Source: Dipteronia dyeriana (lineage: Eukaryota; Streptophyta; Magnoliopsida; Sapindales; Sapindaceae). From it: a stretch of DNA of 64,000 nucleotides. The notes under the pieces are model-generated. The model did not search any database, had not been told where the DNA came from, and was given only the letters and a program-made list of their open reading frames with translations. Below are positions 22,451 to 34,538 of this stretch, in pieces. The number at the start of each line of letters is the position of its first letter. Position 1 is the stretch's first letter. The stretch lies in the NCBI GenBank assembly GCA_032871835.1, contig CM065301.1, positions 21,531,291 through 21,595,290 of the forward strand. The letters run 5' to 3'. The translations under genes were made by a program, and so were the position numbers.

Positions 22451-23521
22451 GATTAAGAAAGTAGGTAGTAATTATCATATCTTCTAGTAAGATACTAAAT
22501 AATTCACATGCACAATCACAGAATTAACCATTTCCAATAGTATTTAATTCCTTATTTCCGCTACACAATTTGTTGCGAAATCCTAGGAATAAATAAATAT
22601 CTTTATATATCTTTCTTACTAAACAATTCCTTGAACTGTTCAGAAAGATATTTACGTACTCGGTTTATTCTTTAAAACTCAAAAAAGTTTATCATCTAAT
22701 ATGATCCTCTACCAAACAATCTGAATGCAATCCAATGCTTTCGATTTATGAGAGATCAAATAGATATGACCGAGACATCTAAAGATATTAATGAATGTAA
22801 CTAGATAAGAAATTTCAATCTAGTCTTTACAATCATTCAATCACAAATGTAATAATGAATTAGTTGCAATGAAATTTCTGATCTTTTTCTTTATTAGATG
22901 GTTTTCTAGTTGTTTTTCTTGCTAGATAATTTGTATGACCTTTAAGATAAATGAGTCAAATTAGTCCTACTTGACTGATATACTCATTTTATCTAGTTCA
23001 ACATGACTTAATCTAGCATGCCAAAATATCTGCACCATTACCATTGTAATGATTGAAAAACAAACAAAATTATAACCGTCTATACCGACGTATAATTCCA
23101 TAAAACCATTAAATTATCAAGTACCATATGAATATAATTTTAGCAAATTATATTCATATAACCATCATGATCACTAATGATAACCCGAATCAATGAGGAT
23201 AACCACGAACATTAAAACCCAGTTAGATCTCAAGTGTATATTAGAACATCATGGAGTCTAAATTTAGGCTACCATGCAAACCCAGTTTGTTGGTACTAAA
23301 CTCCAAAAAAAAAAATATTCTAATACATATACATCTTGTCTCTAATAATCTAACTATACTCAAAGTGTGCTTTACAGTTTCTTGTTGGATGGTATGTCTT
23401 TACTTACCCACCGTCCACAATGGACGAGATATAAAAAGAAAATACCTAGCCAGAAACTTAAGCATAACTTAACAAATTCTTGAGTTTGAGTTTTTCTCTT
23501 TTTGACTCAACGCATTTATGA

Positions 23522-23557
23522 GTGAAAATGTCCTAGCTTGTCACAACTGCAACAAGT
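23522..23557 (-). pseudogene. Gag zinc-knuckle remnant of element D
   Basis: The minus strand reads T-C-C-S-C-D-K-L-G-H-F-H, that is CX2CX4H of a CCHC knuckle. The last cysteine is not in frame. The position, upstream of integrase, fits copia gag. Confidence 0.6.
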
Positions 23558-25649
23558 TATTTGAGTTTAGTCCTTCCTCAATTTGTTATCCCTCAACTTC
23601 TTGCATATTTCGATCTAAGATTAAGTGGTTATGACTAGATTCTCTTCTCCTTTTGGAAATAACTATTTCCACTAATATGCTCAAAACTAAAAGTTTTATG
23701 CAAGTTGGAATCTTTCATATAAAATTGGCTAGAATCCTAAGCCACCTTTAGGCGCTCATCTTCTACTACCAAAATGACGCGATCGAAACATGTCATATTA
23801 ATTTTAGATATTCTAACTATCAAAAGAGATCAGATCATTTAGTCGGTGTATCATGATTTATATTCTTATTGGAGGCTGCCACTAATTTTGGCACTTCTTA
23901 TAAGTACTCTAAAACTTAATACCGTACATACTAAATTTTAGTACTCAAAATCCTACTAAAAATTTCCCTTCAAGACAAAACTCTAAAAGGTAAACCACTT
24001 TAATTAAATCATATTGTACTTGTAAAACATACATGTGAAATTACTCTTTAACTTACTCCGCAACATGATGCGAGTAATTTAACTTATGGCTTGATAAGCC
24101 TTCACATATTGAATGTCGAGCAATAAGTACTATGCCGAAGTTCAATCATGATTCATGTTATAGTCTCAAGAGTTTCATGCTCTTAAAATACACTAAATCT
24201 TTTCGTATCTATTCCCTAGATTACAAGACTTAGTTTATCGCAATCAAATTGGCCATAATATTATAGATATATAATCTATATTTTATGTTAATCTATGTAG
24301 AGACATACAATCTACTATGCAAGCATATTTATTTTCAAAAATACACACATTTAATTTTGTTGCAAACTCTGACCGAACAAAGATGAAACAATTTAAGGAA
24401 CAGAATCGAAAAAGTCGTCAAAGCGTTTAATTACCATCCGTTTCCAAAAATTTAATCATCATTAATTTAGTACTTTGCGCAAAATTCTAATTCTAATATT
24501 GTACTCAACAATTTAGAATTCCCAAAATAAGTGATCATATAAATAACAGAAGAATACAATGCACAAGTCCCAACAAAATATTTTATGGGTCAAACCGTTT
24601 TTACTACAAAGTAAATAAACCAAAATTATTTACTATAGAACGGTTTATTAAAACCACAGTATTTTCTCAAAATATGTGACTTTGCATGCTATTCATTCTA
24701 TATGTTTCACATTTATATCGATCAACACTGAGAAATACTCTCTGAGTCTTCACAACTCATCTAATTGTCATTTTCTCAAAATATTTTATCATCTTTCGCG
24801 TTGCAATAACTCATGTGCCTAGCACTATGAATATTCATTGCGGATGTAGTAGATCGCCTCACATTCCCAATAATGTAACGCTCCTCTACGATTTCTAGTT
24901 CACACGCTCTATGACCAAAATACATCATTGTACCTTACTCTAGCTTTTCCAACCTTATAGATCTATTAACTCTTCGGGAAATTTCATTAAAAGACTATCT
25001 ACTGCATCTCTCCACATAAAAGAACGAGTCATTGACTGCGGCTATATGTCATTAATAAGATTCATGAAATCTTCTCTATTAAGACATATGAGATAATGCA
25101 GATTTATTCTAAAACTTTTCTAACTCATTTAGAAAAATTTGCCATTTAATAACCTTACACATTTCCAATGTATATTCTAATCAAACTTCTTTTTCTCGAT
25201 TGCATAATTAATTAGAAGGAGAATTTTAAACGAAGGTATTTCAATATACAAAGCTCCCACTGAAGCTAAATTTTGGTGGCCAATTTTTTTTGCAGGAAAA
25301 TTCTATGACCGTTAGAAAAAAGTGCTAAAAGTCCTACTGGAAAAATCCACGGTGGTCGAAAATGCCACCGAAAACCATCTTTGACATCCGCATCGGAATC
25401 TGTTAGAAAAAAGTGCTAAAAGTCCGAAGACTGTCATCAGAAACCGTAACCAGAAACCGTAACCGAGAATCATACTAAAAATTGTCATTGAAATCCAAAC
25501 CAAAAATTGTCACTTGAATTCGTGCTTGAATTCGTCTTACAAAAATCTAAACTTACAACGGTCTAGAAAACAAACATCTAAACATAAACTCTTCCATGAC
25601 AAGTAGAGCAATCAAACATAAGCTTAATGATGTTTTTGCACAGTTAAAT

Positions 25650-26214
25650 TGACGCAGCGGGGTATAGCGAAAAATAAGAATGATCATTTTGTCGAACCCT
25701 TAGACACACTCAGACGAACCTTGACACAACCATCGGTAGTTACCCAAGCATGGACAGCCATGCAGAGGCCATCATTCCCTAATCTTCGTTAGAAAATGGT
25801 GCTCTCGAATCTTCAAAGAGCATGTCGAATCCACGACAGATAAATGTTCCAAAAGAACGATTTTATTAAAATCAATCAAAGGTTTAAAAGTTACAATAAT
25901 TGGAAATAATAAGACTATTTCTAATAAACTAATCCTAATAAGACTCGAATACGACATTCCTAAAAAAAGACTAAAACTATAAAAGATCAAAACTAATCAA
26001 AATCTTCTAGGATTCATAACTCCTAACTTGACTAGAAAACAAAGATCAAATCTTACCCAAAAGGTAAGTTTGATTTATTTTCAAAACCTAAATTTAATTC
26101 CTAATCAAACTAAAATAAATAAACTTACTAAACAAGAAAATATCCAAATTAACAAAATAATAAAATAAAAAAATTGTTCGACATGGGCCACGATTCCTTC
26201 ATCTTTGTCCTACA
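25650..26214 (-). repeat. 3' LTR of element C
   Basis: On the minus strand it begins TGTAGGACAAAG and ends GCGTCA. It aligns along its full length with 27,657-28,220. Confidence 0.9.
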
Positions 26215-26601
26215 TCAGTCACCCCTTATTAAAAAGAACACGTCTTCGAGTTCGGTTGAAATACGTAAAAAGACAGGTAAACAAAGAAGAACCCATATTT
26301 GTCTTATGGGAGTGGTAAACGCCAACTGAAAAATCTCTCCGTAGTTCATCCCAAATCCACAACGGCACCACAACAATTGTCCAACGGAATGCATAAGATG
26401 TCCAAGCTATTCGCCACTGACGATGCCTATTGGTTGCGGCTTGGACTGTTGGACACCTGTAGAGGTTTGGACAATAGCGATTCCTCATTGCTAGCTCTTC
26501 CCATCCCACATAGTATTCTCCTCCTCTTAAAATAAACTCATCCTCGAGTTTGGCAAGGACTTGTTTAGGTGGATAATACTTCAAATATATCATCTTGTCA
26601 A

Positions 26602-27240
26602 TCACTGGCTTGAACAAATATACTTCAGAGGCAAGAACAATGTTGGATCTTCAAAATCCAAATCAAGAAAAATAATCTTCAAATTACCCCAATAAAAATT
26701 ATGTGGATTTTCAAATAAGTTATCACATTCGGAAACTTTATCAATAGAAATTGATTTAGTTTCCAGTTTTGCTTCAACCACATCTAAAGTGCAATTAATA
26801 TCAATGGTTGGATCGCAGTCTTCAATTTCTAAGATCCAAGGCCCATCTTCAATTACTTCGACAATTTTTACTTCATACGAAATATCTTCAACCGTATCTT
26901 CTACATGATAAAAACCTTCAAAATAATCAATTGGAAGATATTCCTCCCGCATTACATGTTTCATCACAGGCCATGATTGGATCCTATCCATTCCAAATCT
27001 TTTCCGATCCTTTTGAAAATCTTCCCACCAAATTAATGCATCGTTTTTCAAATAAATTTCTACAATTAAAACTTTCAGACTTTCTTCAGTTTTCTGATAT
27101 GCAAAATATTCTTCAACTTCTTTCAACCAATTAATAAATTCTTCAGTTTTCATATGAACAGAAAAAAATCGAAGTCTTGGTTGATAATCTTTATAGCTCG
27201 ACAAATAATTATTGGAACCAAGAGAACCATTGAAACCCAT
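26602..27240 (-). CDS. Gag of element C
   Basis: An uninterrupted frame of 212 codons. The first 85 residues carry the retrotransposon gag capsid pattern: EFINWLKEVEEYFAYQKTEE, then W-W-E-D-F-Q-K-D-R-K-R, then I-Q-S-W-P-V-M-K-H-V-M-R-E-E-Y-L-P, as in Ty3/gypsy gag ('F..WL..VE..F......E..KV.L....L...A..WW......R......I..W..MK..L...F.P'). The rest is acidic and carries no CCHC knuckle. A second open segment (26,617-26,219, 132 codons) overlaps the 3' end in another frame and may be a frameshifted tail. Because the LTRs are about 4% diverged while the gag frame is open, the protein may have been made until fairly recently, but expression is not shown. Confidence 0.75.
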   Translation of the reverse strand: MGFNGSLGSNNYLSSYKDYQPRLRFFSVHMKTEEFINWLKEVEEYFAYQKTEESLKVLIVEIYLKNDALIWWEDFQKDRKRFGMDRIQSWPVMKHVMREEYLPIDYFEGFYHVEDTVEDISYEVKIVEVIEDGPWILEIEDCDPTIDINCTLDVVEAKLETKSISIDKVSECDNLFENPHNFYWGNLKIIFLDLDFEDPTLFLPLKYICSSQ

Positions 27241-27642
27241 TGAGAACTGAAATCAGAGTCCGAAAAAAAAACGTACCAAAATTTGAACCCTGAGAACTGC
27301 TTACGAAAAATTAATTCACTCGCGGCTTCAGGTGTGTGTGATGGTGGACGCAATCTGAAATATCTGGAACTCGTGAGACTGATCTGAAGTTTCTGGCACT
27401 GTTGAGGTTGATCTGCAAATTGTAACACTGTTGGGTTGATCCACAATTTCTGCTGTCTCTGATGCTAATTGTTAATTCTCGGAATTATCACACAAACACT
27501 CTCATTCTTTTTCTTTTTTTCTTTCAATTTCTTTTCTCTACTTTTTTTTATGGGGGGATATGGAGGGTGAATATATTGTGTTTAGGAAGGTAGTTGGTTG
27601 TGGTCCGTGGACACTGAGCCTAGCATAGAGGTAGACTCGGTC

Positions 27643-27654
27643 GCTCTGATACCA
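27643..27654 (-). other. Primer-binding site of element C (initiator Met tRNA)
   Basis: The minus strand reads TGGTATCAGAGC two bases after the LTR end. This is the standard plant primer site complementary to the 3' end of initiator methionine tRNA, and it is unmutated. Confidence 0.9.
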
Positions 27655-27656
27655 AT

Positions 27657-28220
27657 TGACGCAACGGGGTATAGCGAAAAATAAGAATGACCACTTTGTC
27701 GAACCCTGAGACACACTCAGACGAACCTTGACACAACGATCTGTAGTTACCCAAGCATGGACAGTCATGCAGAGGCCATCATTCCCTAGTCTTCATTAGA
27801 AAATGGTGCTCTCGAATCTTCAAAGAGTATGTCGAATCCACGACAGATAAATGTTCCAAATGAACGATTTTATTAAAATCAATCAAAGGTTTAAAAGTTA
27901 CAATAATTGAAAATATTAAGACTATTTATAATAAACTAATCCTAATAAGACTCGAATACGACATTCCTAAAAAAAGACTAAAACAAGAAAAGATCAAAAC
28001 TAATCAAAATCTTCTAGGATTCATGACTTCTAACTTAACTAGAAAACAAAGATCAAATCTTACCCAAAAGGTAAGTTTGATTTATTTTCAAAACCTAAAT
28101 TTAATTCCTATCAAACTAAAATAAATAAACTTACTAAACAAGAAAATATCCAAATTAACAAAATAATAAAATAAAGAAATTGTTCGACATGGGCCACGAT
28201 TCCTTCATCTTTGTCCTACA
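27657..28220 (-). repeat. 5' LTR of element C
   Basis: It begins TGTAGGACAAAG and ends GTTGCGTCA (minus strand). The TG...CA termini and its pair at 25,650-26,214 define it. Confidence 0.9.
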
Positions 28221-28922
28221 TTATAAATGAGACTCACGCTCTGGAAATTTGTAAGTCCTAATGAGAATAATTGTTTAGTATACAAAAGTTGTGGCTTGTA
28301 GCTATTGTAATTCGTTGAAGTGAAAATATAAGTTAAAATAGAATTTCTCTTTCTCATATTTTGTCTCCGTGTTTTCTATATTGTTCTTCATCTTCATATT
28401 CTAGGCATATATCATGCCTAACTCCAATGGAAAGACAGCAACAACCAAGTCAAAGATTATTATTAAAAAAAATTCATAGATTGTTTGAAAGGAATAAAAT
28501 TGGTCCAAACAAAAATAAAAAAGAGACAAAGGTTGACATTTTTTTTAAAATTTTCCTCTATCCAAATTCAAAGCAGCTATAAGATGTTCTTTCTTGTAAT
28601 AGCAATTTTAATTATTAAGATTTTATTAAAAAAAAAGGGTGCACAATTGGTTTAATTTAGGGCTCTACACAATTTAATAAAAATGATTATTAATATTTAA
28701 GTTTAATATTGACATTTTTGATATTGTTAAGAGTAAATTATTAAATTTGATTTTTTTACTGTAGCTGTTAAGAAAAAATGGGTGTGCAAAACTGTTTTGG
28801 GTGGCAATAGAGCCATTGCCATTAAATCAACTAAATTTGGAAAATAATGTGTGAAGTTTGGAAAATTCTGAAATCAATTAAAGTGTGAAGTTCAGAAAAT
28901 AAATAAGGGTAATTTGAAAAGT
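28221..28922. other. AT-rich spacer between elements C and A, no gene seen
   Basis: The small open frame 28,361-28,582 resembles nothing I know. Phrases near 28,797 ('gggtggcaatagagccattgcc') and 48,484 ('gggtgccaataacaccattc') recall MULE ends of the type found at 53,842, but no partner end was found. Confidence 0.5.
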
Positions 28923-28927
28923 AAATC

Positions 28928-30399
28928 TGATCGAGCCACAATAACACTAAATTTTGGGTCCCCCTTTCGTATGCTCATTGCTCAATTCTCTGGTAAAATC
29001 GAATGTTTAATGGCTCGAATAAATGTTTTATAGGTTTTTAGTAACAAGGGGCATCATTTGGGTAAAAAGAGATGCAGTTGGGATCCAAAACAGCTTAAAA
29101 ATTAGAAGTTGGAGCCTGAAGGAAAGAGTGTTGCGGTCAAAGTGCCGTTTTGGCCAACCACAACACATCTGGCGACAATAATTCACACGGGCAAAGTGTC
29201 GTAGATGTTGCATGAAGGAAGAGACATAAAAACAAAAGGAAAAAGTGTCGCGGTCGAACTATCGTTCTGTATGACCGTGATATATTTGGCGACAATAACT
29301 CTCGTGCCTAAAGTGTCACTGCTGCTGTCGCTCAAGCTACATGCGAAAATCAGGATTAAGCTTGTCACGGTCAAACTATCTTCTTGGATGGGCGCGAAGT
29401 AGGGACTGCGACAACACGTCAACACATTTTTCTAGATAGATTCTTGCCCTAATTGTATCCAATATAAATACCTTTTTTAGTTTCTGTATCAAAAAACATC
29501 ATCTACATGAGGATTTAGACACCAACACCTTTTCATACTCTTACATCACCTTTTTTACATACTTTTTTCTCTCATACATCTTCTATCCATCCTTGGAAGC
29601 CTTGGGAGGCAAGAAGAAGAAGAACATCAAGACTAGGGAGCTCACATGACCAATATGGGTTTTCTTGACAACTTTTCCTTGCCTTTATTTTCTCCATTGA
29701 TGTGTAACTAAACCATTATCTAGAGGATTGATGTAACCATATTGAACTACTCTTTGTAATTAATTAGACTACTTTTCTTAATTCAATTCAATATTAGTCT
29801 CAATTATTTCTTTAATTGCTCTACTCTTATCACTCATGTTTTATTGTGACCTCAAGGGATATGGGTGTGCGGGTTAGTTTATGTAAGAGGTTGGGGCTTA
29901 GATGTGAATGACAATTCCATTTAAGCCTAGACCATGAGCTTATTAATTTAGAAAGTTGGTGTATGCATGATCATGCTATATTAACTTGGCTTAGAGTTTA
30001 TGTTAAATAGAGGTTTTAACCATTAACTGTTACATGACCATGTGAGAGTAGTGGAAAAAACTAAGAACTTAATGGATTTATCTTAAACAAGCTCTAAAAT
30101 TAGATTGAAGTGTTTAACGAGACTAAGATATTGTATTGAGTGGTCCGATAAATGTTGCATTGATTCACTAGTATTTCCCCTTATATATCCATCCTTGTGT
30201 GTTGTTGTGTTTAGTTTAGTTTACCTACAAATTGCAATTTAGTTTAATCAATTGTTGTCATCAAAGCAAGCATTATGCAATTTAATTTATATACACTTAG
30301 AGTAGATTTTACTTAGGTTAACCAGCATTCAACCAATAGAATCACCGATCTCAGTGAACGAATTTTCTTTAGATTGAGTAAAGATAAATTACTGTATCG
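28928..30399 (+). repeat. 5' LTR of element A
   Basis: It starts TGATCGAGCC and ends ...ATTACTGTATCG (the terminal CA mutated to CG). A TATAAATA box lies at 29,463. The first ~400 bp (U3) differ strongly from the 3' LTR, while the last ~580 bp differ at only about seven positions. Confidence 0.92.
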
Positions 30400-30403
30400 T
30401 TTT

Positions 30404-30421
30404 TGGCACCGCTGTCGGGGA
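30404..30421 (+). other. Primer-binding site of element A
   Basis: TGGCACCGCTGTCGGGGA follows the LTR by four bases. It is three changes from TGGCGCCGTTGCCGGGGA, the complement of the 3' end of plant Asp tRNA used by Athila elements. Confidence 0.7.
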
Positions 30422-30599
30422 TTGGCTTAGATTCATTTGTTGCATCTAGTTAATTTGGTTTATGTAGCGTGTGTCATTTATTTTGTTAGTTTAGTTTAAT
30501 TTAGTTTTAGAATCTTTTTACTTCGTTGGTATTTTTGTTTTTGGTGTTTCCGGTCCACATGTGTATGCACGGATGCTGTTTACTTAGAGGAATTCTATT

Positions 30600-32106
30600 T
30601 TTGGCTAACGACAACATCAACCGTTCAGACCGACTTACTAGACAATTTGAAGGTTTAGCCATCTTTGTTGATTTGGAGAATACTTCGATTCCAGAAATGG
30701 CCGAGCAATAAGAGCATATGAGTCCACCGTGGTCACCAACACATGAGGTTGACGAGGGTATAATAGCAATGAAAGAGTCTGGTCAACCATTGATTGAGAA
30801 CCAACCATCGCCTATTGTATTGAATGCCATGGCTAGGAGTTATGAGTTGAAGGGACTCCATGTGGCCATGCTTCCATCTTTCAATGGCCTTCCAAGTGAA
30901 AACTGTTTGCAATTTATGACAGATTATCAATCCATCTTGGAGACTTTTTCGATAGGCCGACTCATGGATGAACAGTTGAAGATAAGGTGTTTTCAATATT
31001 GCATGAAAGTTAGAGCCAAGGCATGGTTCACTTCTTTGAAGGCAGGGTCTTTGAGATTATGGGATGAGGTGTGCCAAGCTTTCTTCAATAGATTCTTCCC
31101 AGCCATAAAGACAAAAGACATTCGGATACATATTGTAATTTTCACCGAGGAGGAAAATGAACCCTTTCATGAGGCACGAGGGAGATATAGGAAGCTTTTG
31201 CAACAATGTCCCCCTCACATGGTAACCGAAGAGTATAAGGTCCATACGTTCTATGATAGATTGACTGCATTCACATAAGCTTTGGTAGATAATGCATGTG
31301 AATGTGCACTCATAAAAAAATCTACACTTAAGATTTTTGAGATCTATAAGTCTTTGGCTCTCAACTCCCAGTATAAAAGCTTAACTTTAAGAAGAGGAGG
31401 GAAGTATGATGTTAGTCAAAGTACAAATATAGCGATTCAGATGGATAAACTCACCAAGCAGGTGTAAGCTATGGCAAGGAACATGGGTCAACAATAAGAA
31501 TAGGCAAACTTGGTATATGAATGGGATGGTCATAGTAAAAAGATGGTACCATTTGAGATAGAGGATGTCCAAGCCTTGAACTACCAACAAGAAAGAAATG
31601 ACCCCGTATTCAAATTCCTACAATCCTGGGTGGCACAACCATCCAAACTTCTCATGGTAAGATTCGAACAATGCCTTGAACAACCAGTATGAGACTCAAG
31701 GAGCAAACCAATGAGGATTCAATAGGGGAAATTGCCAAGGCCAATGATCAAGTGGTCAACAGTGAAACGGTTCAGGAAACAGAGACATATCTTCATATCA
31801 ACCTACGAAGCCTTTTTTGGAAGATATTGTGACAAACCTTGCTCAAAGTTCACAACAGACATATCAGAACTTGAACAACTTCATACAAGGAAGTACGCAG
31901 AGGTTTACCAACTTAGAGGCATCTATGAAGAAGTTGGAGACACAGTTAGGGCAGGTAACTGACACTATTCATAAGAATGAGCCGGTTAGATTTCCTAATC
32001 AGTCAGAACAAGCTACGACAATGACAGTTTTAAGGAGTGGTCGGGTTTTAGACACCGAAGATGTTAGTGAGCCTAAGAGAAAGTATGCCAAGGAGTCGAA
32101 AGAATA
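30600..32106 (+). pseudogene. gag of element A, broken
   Basis: The frame 30,718-31,278 (186 codons) holds the capsid region: L-P-S-F-N-G-L-P-S-E-N, then YCMKVRAKAWFTSLKAGSLR followed by W-D-E-V, and FFNRFFPAIKT, matching Athila gag ('F.G...EDP..HL..F', 'F.FSL.D.A..WL..LP.GSI.TW..L...FL..FFP...T'). Further open stretches follow at 31,282-31,467, 31,510-31,692 and, in another frame, 31,817-32,107 (FLEDIVTNLAQSSQQTYQNL..., ending in a QSEQ.../VLRSGR block). Several stops (31,276; 31,465; 31,690; 32,105) and at least one frameshift interrupt it. The 31,510-32,060 part is the piece shared with element B. Confidence 0.85.
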
Positions 32107-32327
32107 GAGTAAGGGGAAGACTAGAGTAGAAGAGGAAGAGATAATGGTTGAGAAAGTTTCTGAAAAGACATCCATTTTGCAAAAGTCATGAGATTTTTGA
32201 TGTTCTTTCCAAGGTACATGTAAACCTACCCTTGTTAGAGATGATAGAGAAGATGTCGATGTATGCCAAGTTTTTCAAGAGTCTTCACACCAATCAGTAA
32301 AATTTTAGGCAAAACCACTAGGAGTAC

Positions 32328-32888
32328 ATGGCAGGTAGTGCTAATGCAGTCCTACATAAGATGCTTCCAGCCAAACTTAAGGATTCGAGCAGTTTTTGCA
32401 TAAACATCACAGTTGAGGGTACTAAGATTGAGAGGGCGATGTTCGACTTGGGTGCTAGTATCAACTTGACGCCCTTTGCCATTTATAAGCAGCTGGGGTT
32501 GAATAAGCTCAAGATAACAATAATGTCACTACTTCTAGCAGATGGTTCAATCAGATATCCGATAGGGAATGTGGAAGATGTGTTGGTTCAGGTTGACAAG
32601 CTTATAATTCTAAGGGATTTTATGGTGTTAGATATGGATAATATGAGTGGGGAGACGAACATGAGACCTATTCTTCTAGGCAGACCTTTTATGGCTATAA
32701 CAAGAACATTCATTGATGTGCAGAATAGGAAGCTTACCATGACAGTATTATATGAGACAGTTGAATTCAAGTTGTTTGATGGTGTATTCAGAGATGAAGA
32801 CTTGGAGGAATTGTCAGATTGGGATTGGGAAGGTAAAGACAAACAAGTAGAAGAAATTTCTGAATCGGGTGAAGAATATGACAGTTAA
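32328..32888 (+). pseudogene. Aspartic protease of element A
   Basis: A 186-codon open segment with the retropepsin signature M-F-D-L-G-A-S-I-N (32,445-32,456 codes D-L-G-A). This is the Athila form of the active site, where DLGA replaces DTGA. A flap region (LLLADGSIRYPIGNVEDVLV) and the ILLGRPFMA..RT.ID block complete the fold. The domain itself has no stop, but gag and RT on either side are broken, so it cannot be made as part of a normal polyprotein. Confidence 0.85.
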
Positions 32889-32909
32889 AAAGAGTTTCAA
32901 GAATTAGTA

Positions 32910-33800
32910 GTGTCCAATGTGAGTCTTTCAAAGGATCCACCACCGAAGTTAGAACTCAAGGTATTGCCAACCACTTTGAAGTATGCTTACTTAGGTAAAG
33001 ATAAGACATATCTGGTGATTGTTGCTTCAGAGTTAAAGAATAGTGAAGAAGAAAGGCTCATTGAGGTGTTACAGAGTCACATATCGGTTATTAGATGGTT
33101 TATTGAATATATTAGAGGGATTAGCCCAACGATCTGCATTCATATGATTAGATGATGATAAAGCTAAACTGACAAGGGAAGCTTAGAGGAGGTTAAATCC
33201 GATCATGAAGGATGTAGTGAAGAAGGAGGTCCTAAAGCTTCTAGATATGCAGATCATTTATCCCATTTCAGATAGCAGTAGGTCAGCTTGATTCATATGG
33301 TTCTTAAGAAATCGGGCATAACAGTGGTCAGAAATAACCAGAATGAGTTAATCCCTCAAAGGCTTCAGATAGGCTGGAGAGTGTGTATTGACTACAAGAA
33401 GCTGAATACAACCAGCAGGAAGGATCATTTCCCTCATCCATTCATTGATAAGATGTTAGAACGTTTGGTTGGGCATAATCACTATTTTTTCCTTGATGGT
33501 TACTCAAGATACAATCAAATCGTCATAGCACCAGAGGATTAGGAGAATACCACAAATACATATCCATTTGAGACATTTGCCTAGAAACGGATGCCTTTCG
33601 GTCCTTGTAATGCTCCGGGAACCTTTTAGAGATGCATGATGTCTATATTCTCAAACATGGTGGAGGAGATCATTGAGGTATTCATGGATGACTTCTCAGT
33701 GTTTGGAGACTCCTTTTGAGCTATGTTTGGAGAACTTAGCCTCGGTCCTTCGGAGATGTGAGGAAATCAATTTGGTGCTAAACTAGGAAAATTGCCATTT
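32910..33800 (+). pseudogene. Reverse transcriptase of element A, broken
   Basis: Order of motifs: EERLIEVLQSHISVIRW (entry), a run of stops around 33,153-33,290, then WRVCIDYKKLNTTSRKDHFP, Y-F-F-L-D-G-Y-S-R-Y-N-Q-I, R-M-P-F-G-P-C-N-A-P-G-T-F, and the catalytic F-M-D-D at 33,681-33,692 followed by F-S-V-F-G (Athila form). Stops lie at about 33,153, 33,540, 33,582, 33,627 and 33,717. Confidence 0.88.
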
Positions 33801-33801
33801 T

Positions 33802-34520
33802 ATGGTACGACAGGGGATAGTTCTCGGGTATGTAATATCAAAAAGAGGGGTGGAGGTAGATAAGGCAAATGTGGAAGTAATCAGAAGTCTACAACCTCCT
33901 AAGTCTTTGAAGAAGATGAGATCTTTTCTGGGGCATGCAGGGTTTTACAGTAGGTTCATACGGAATTTTTCAAAGATAACAAGACCTTTATATGCGCTTC
34001 TTTGGAAAGAGACGGAGTTTAAGATCAGCAAGGAGTGTTTGAGTGCTTTTAACACCTTAATGGATGCCTTGACAACCACACATATCATGGTGCCACCAAA
34101 TTGGGAGTTGCCCTTTGAGTTGATGTGCGATGCTTCAGATTATGCCATTGGGGCAGTTTTAGGGCAACGGGTTGATAAGGTTCCTCATGTCATTTACTAT
34201 GCCTCTAGAACCTTGAATGACGCCCAACTGAACCACTTAACAACTGAGAATGAGCTTCTAGTAGTGGTATTCACCTTATCATAGCATATTTGGTGGGAGC
34301 CAAGGTTATGGTCTTCTCAGATCATGCAGCCCTTAGATATCTTCTTCAGAACAAAGATGTCAAGCCAAGATTGATACGATCGATCTTACTTTTACAAGAA
34401 TTCGATTTAGAGATACGGGATAAGAAATGTGTAGAAAATAAGGTAACAGACTACCTGAGTAGATTGGTGTAGGAAAATCGAGAGGAACTGGATGACTTAC
34501 CTTTGAGAGAGAGTTTTCCA
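33802..34520 (+). pseudogene. RNase H of element A, broken
   Basis: The frame 33,802-34,284 contains the end of the RT thumb ('LGYVISKRGVEVDKANVEVI', 'RSFLGHAGFYSRFIRNFSKI') and the start of RNase H (L-M-C-D-A-S-D-Y-A-I-G-A-V-L-G-Q, then Y-Y-A-S-R-T-L). After a stop and frame change it continues at 34,290-34,472 ([11 protein letters not shown]; ending V-T-D-Y-L-S-R-L). The first catalytic aspartate (CDAS) and the SDH aspartate are kept. Confidence 0.88.
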
Positions 34521-34538
34521 GATGAATAGTTATGGAGG

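Larger units (their letters stand above)
19050..25510 (-). mobile_element. Heavily decayed Ty1/copia retrotransposon (element D)
   Basis: Reading the minus strand from right to left, the recognisable parts are: a CCHC knuckle (23,557-23,522), the integrase C-terminal block (about 22,450-22,330), the copia RT core (about 21,900-21,190), a repeat-rich region, a polypurine tract (19,640-19,631) and an LTR beginning TGTTAGTATATTTGG at 19,630. The order gag-integrase-RT is that of Ty1/copia. No long frame survives. The 5' LTR was not found near 25.3-25.6 kb, so the element is truncated there or the LTR is beyond recognition. Left and right limits are approximate. Confidence 0.8.
25650..28220 (-). 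mobile_element. Gag-only LTR retrotransposon (TR-GAG type), element C
   Basis: This is a complete compact element of 2,571 bp on the minus strand: 5' LTR (28,220-27,657), initiator-Met primer site (27,654-27,643), gag frame (27,240-26,602), polypurine tract next to 26,215, and 3' LTR (26,214-25,650). Nothing resembling protease, RT or integrase is present and there is no room for them. This architecture corresponds to the non-autonomous TR-GAG class. The LTRs differ at roughly 20 of 565 positions by eye (about 4%). Flanks (ttaaa / ttata) are not a clean 5-bp duplication. Confidence 0.85.
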
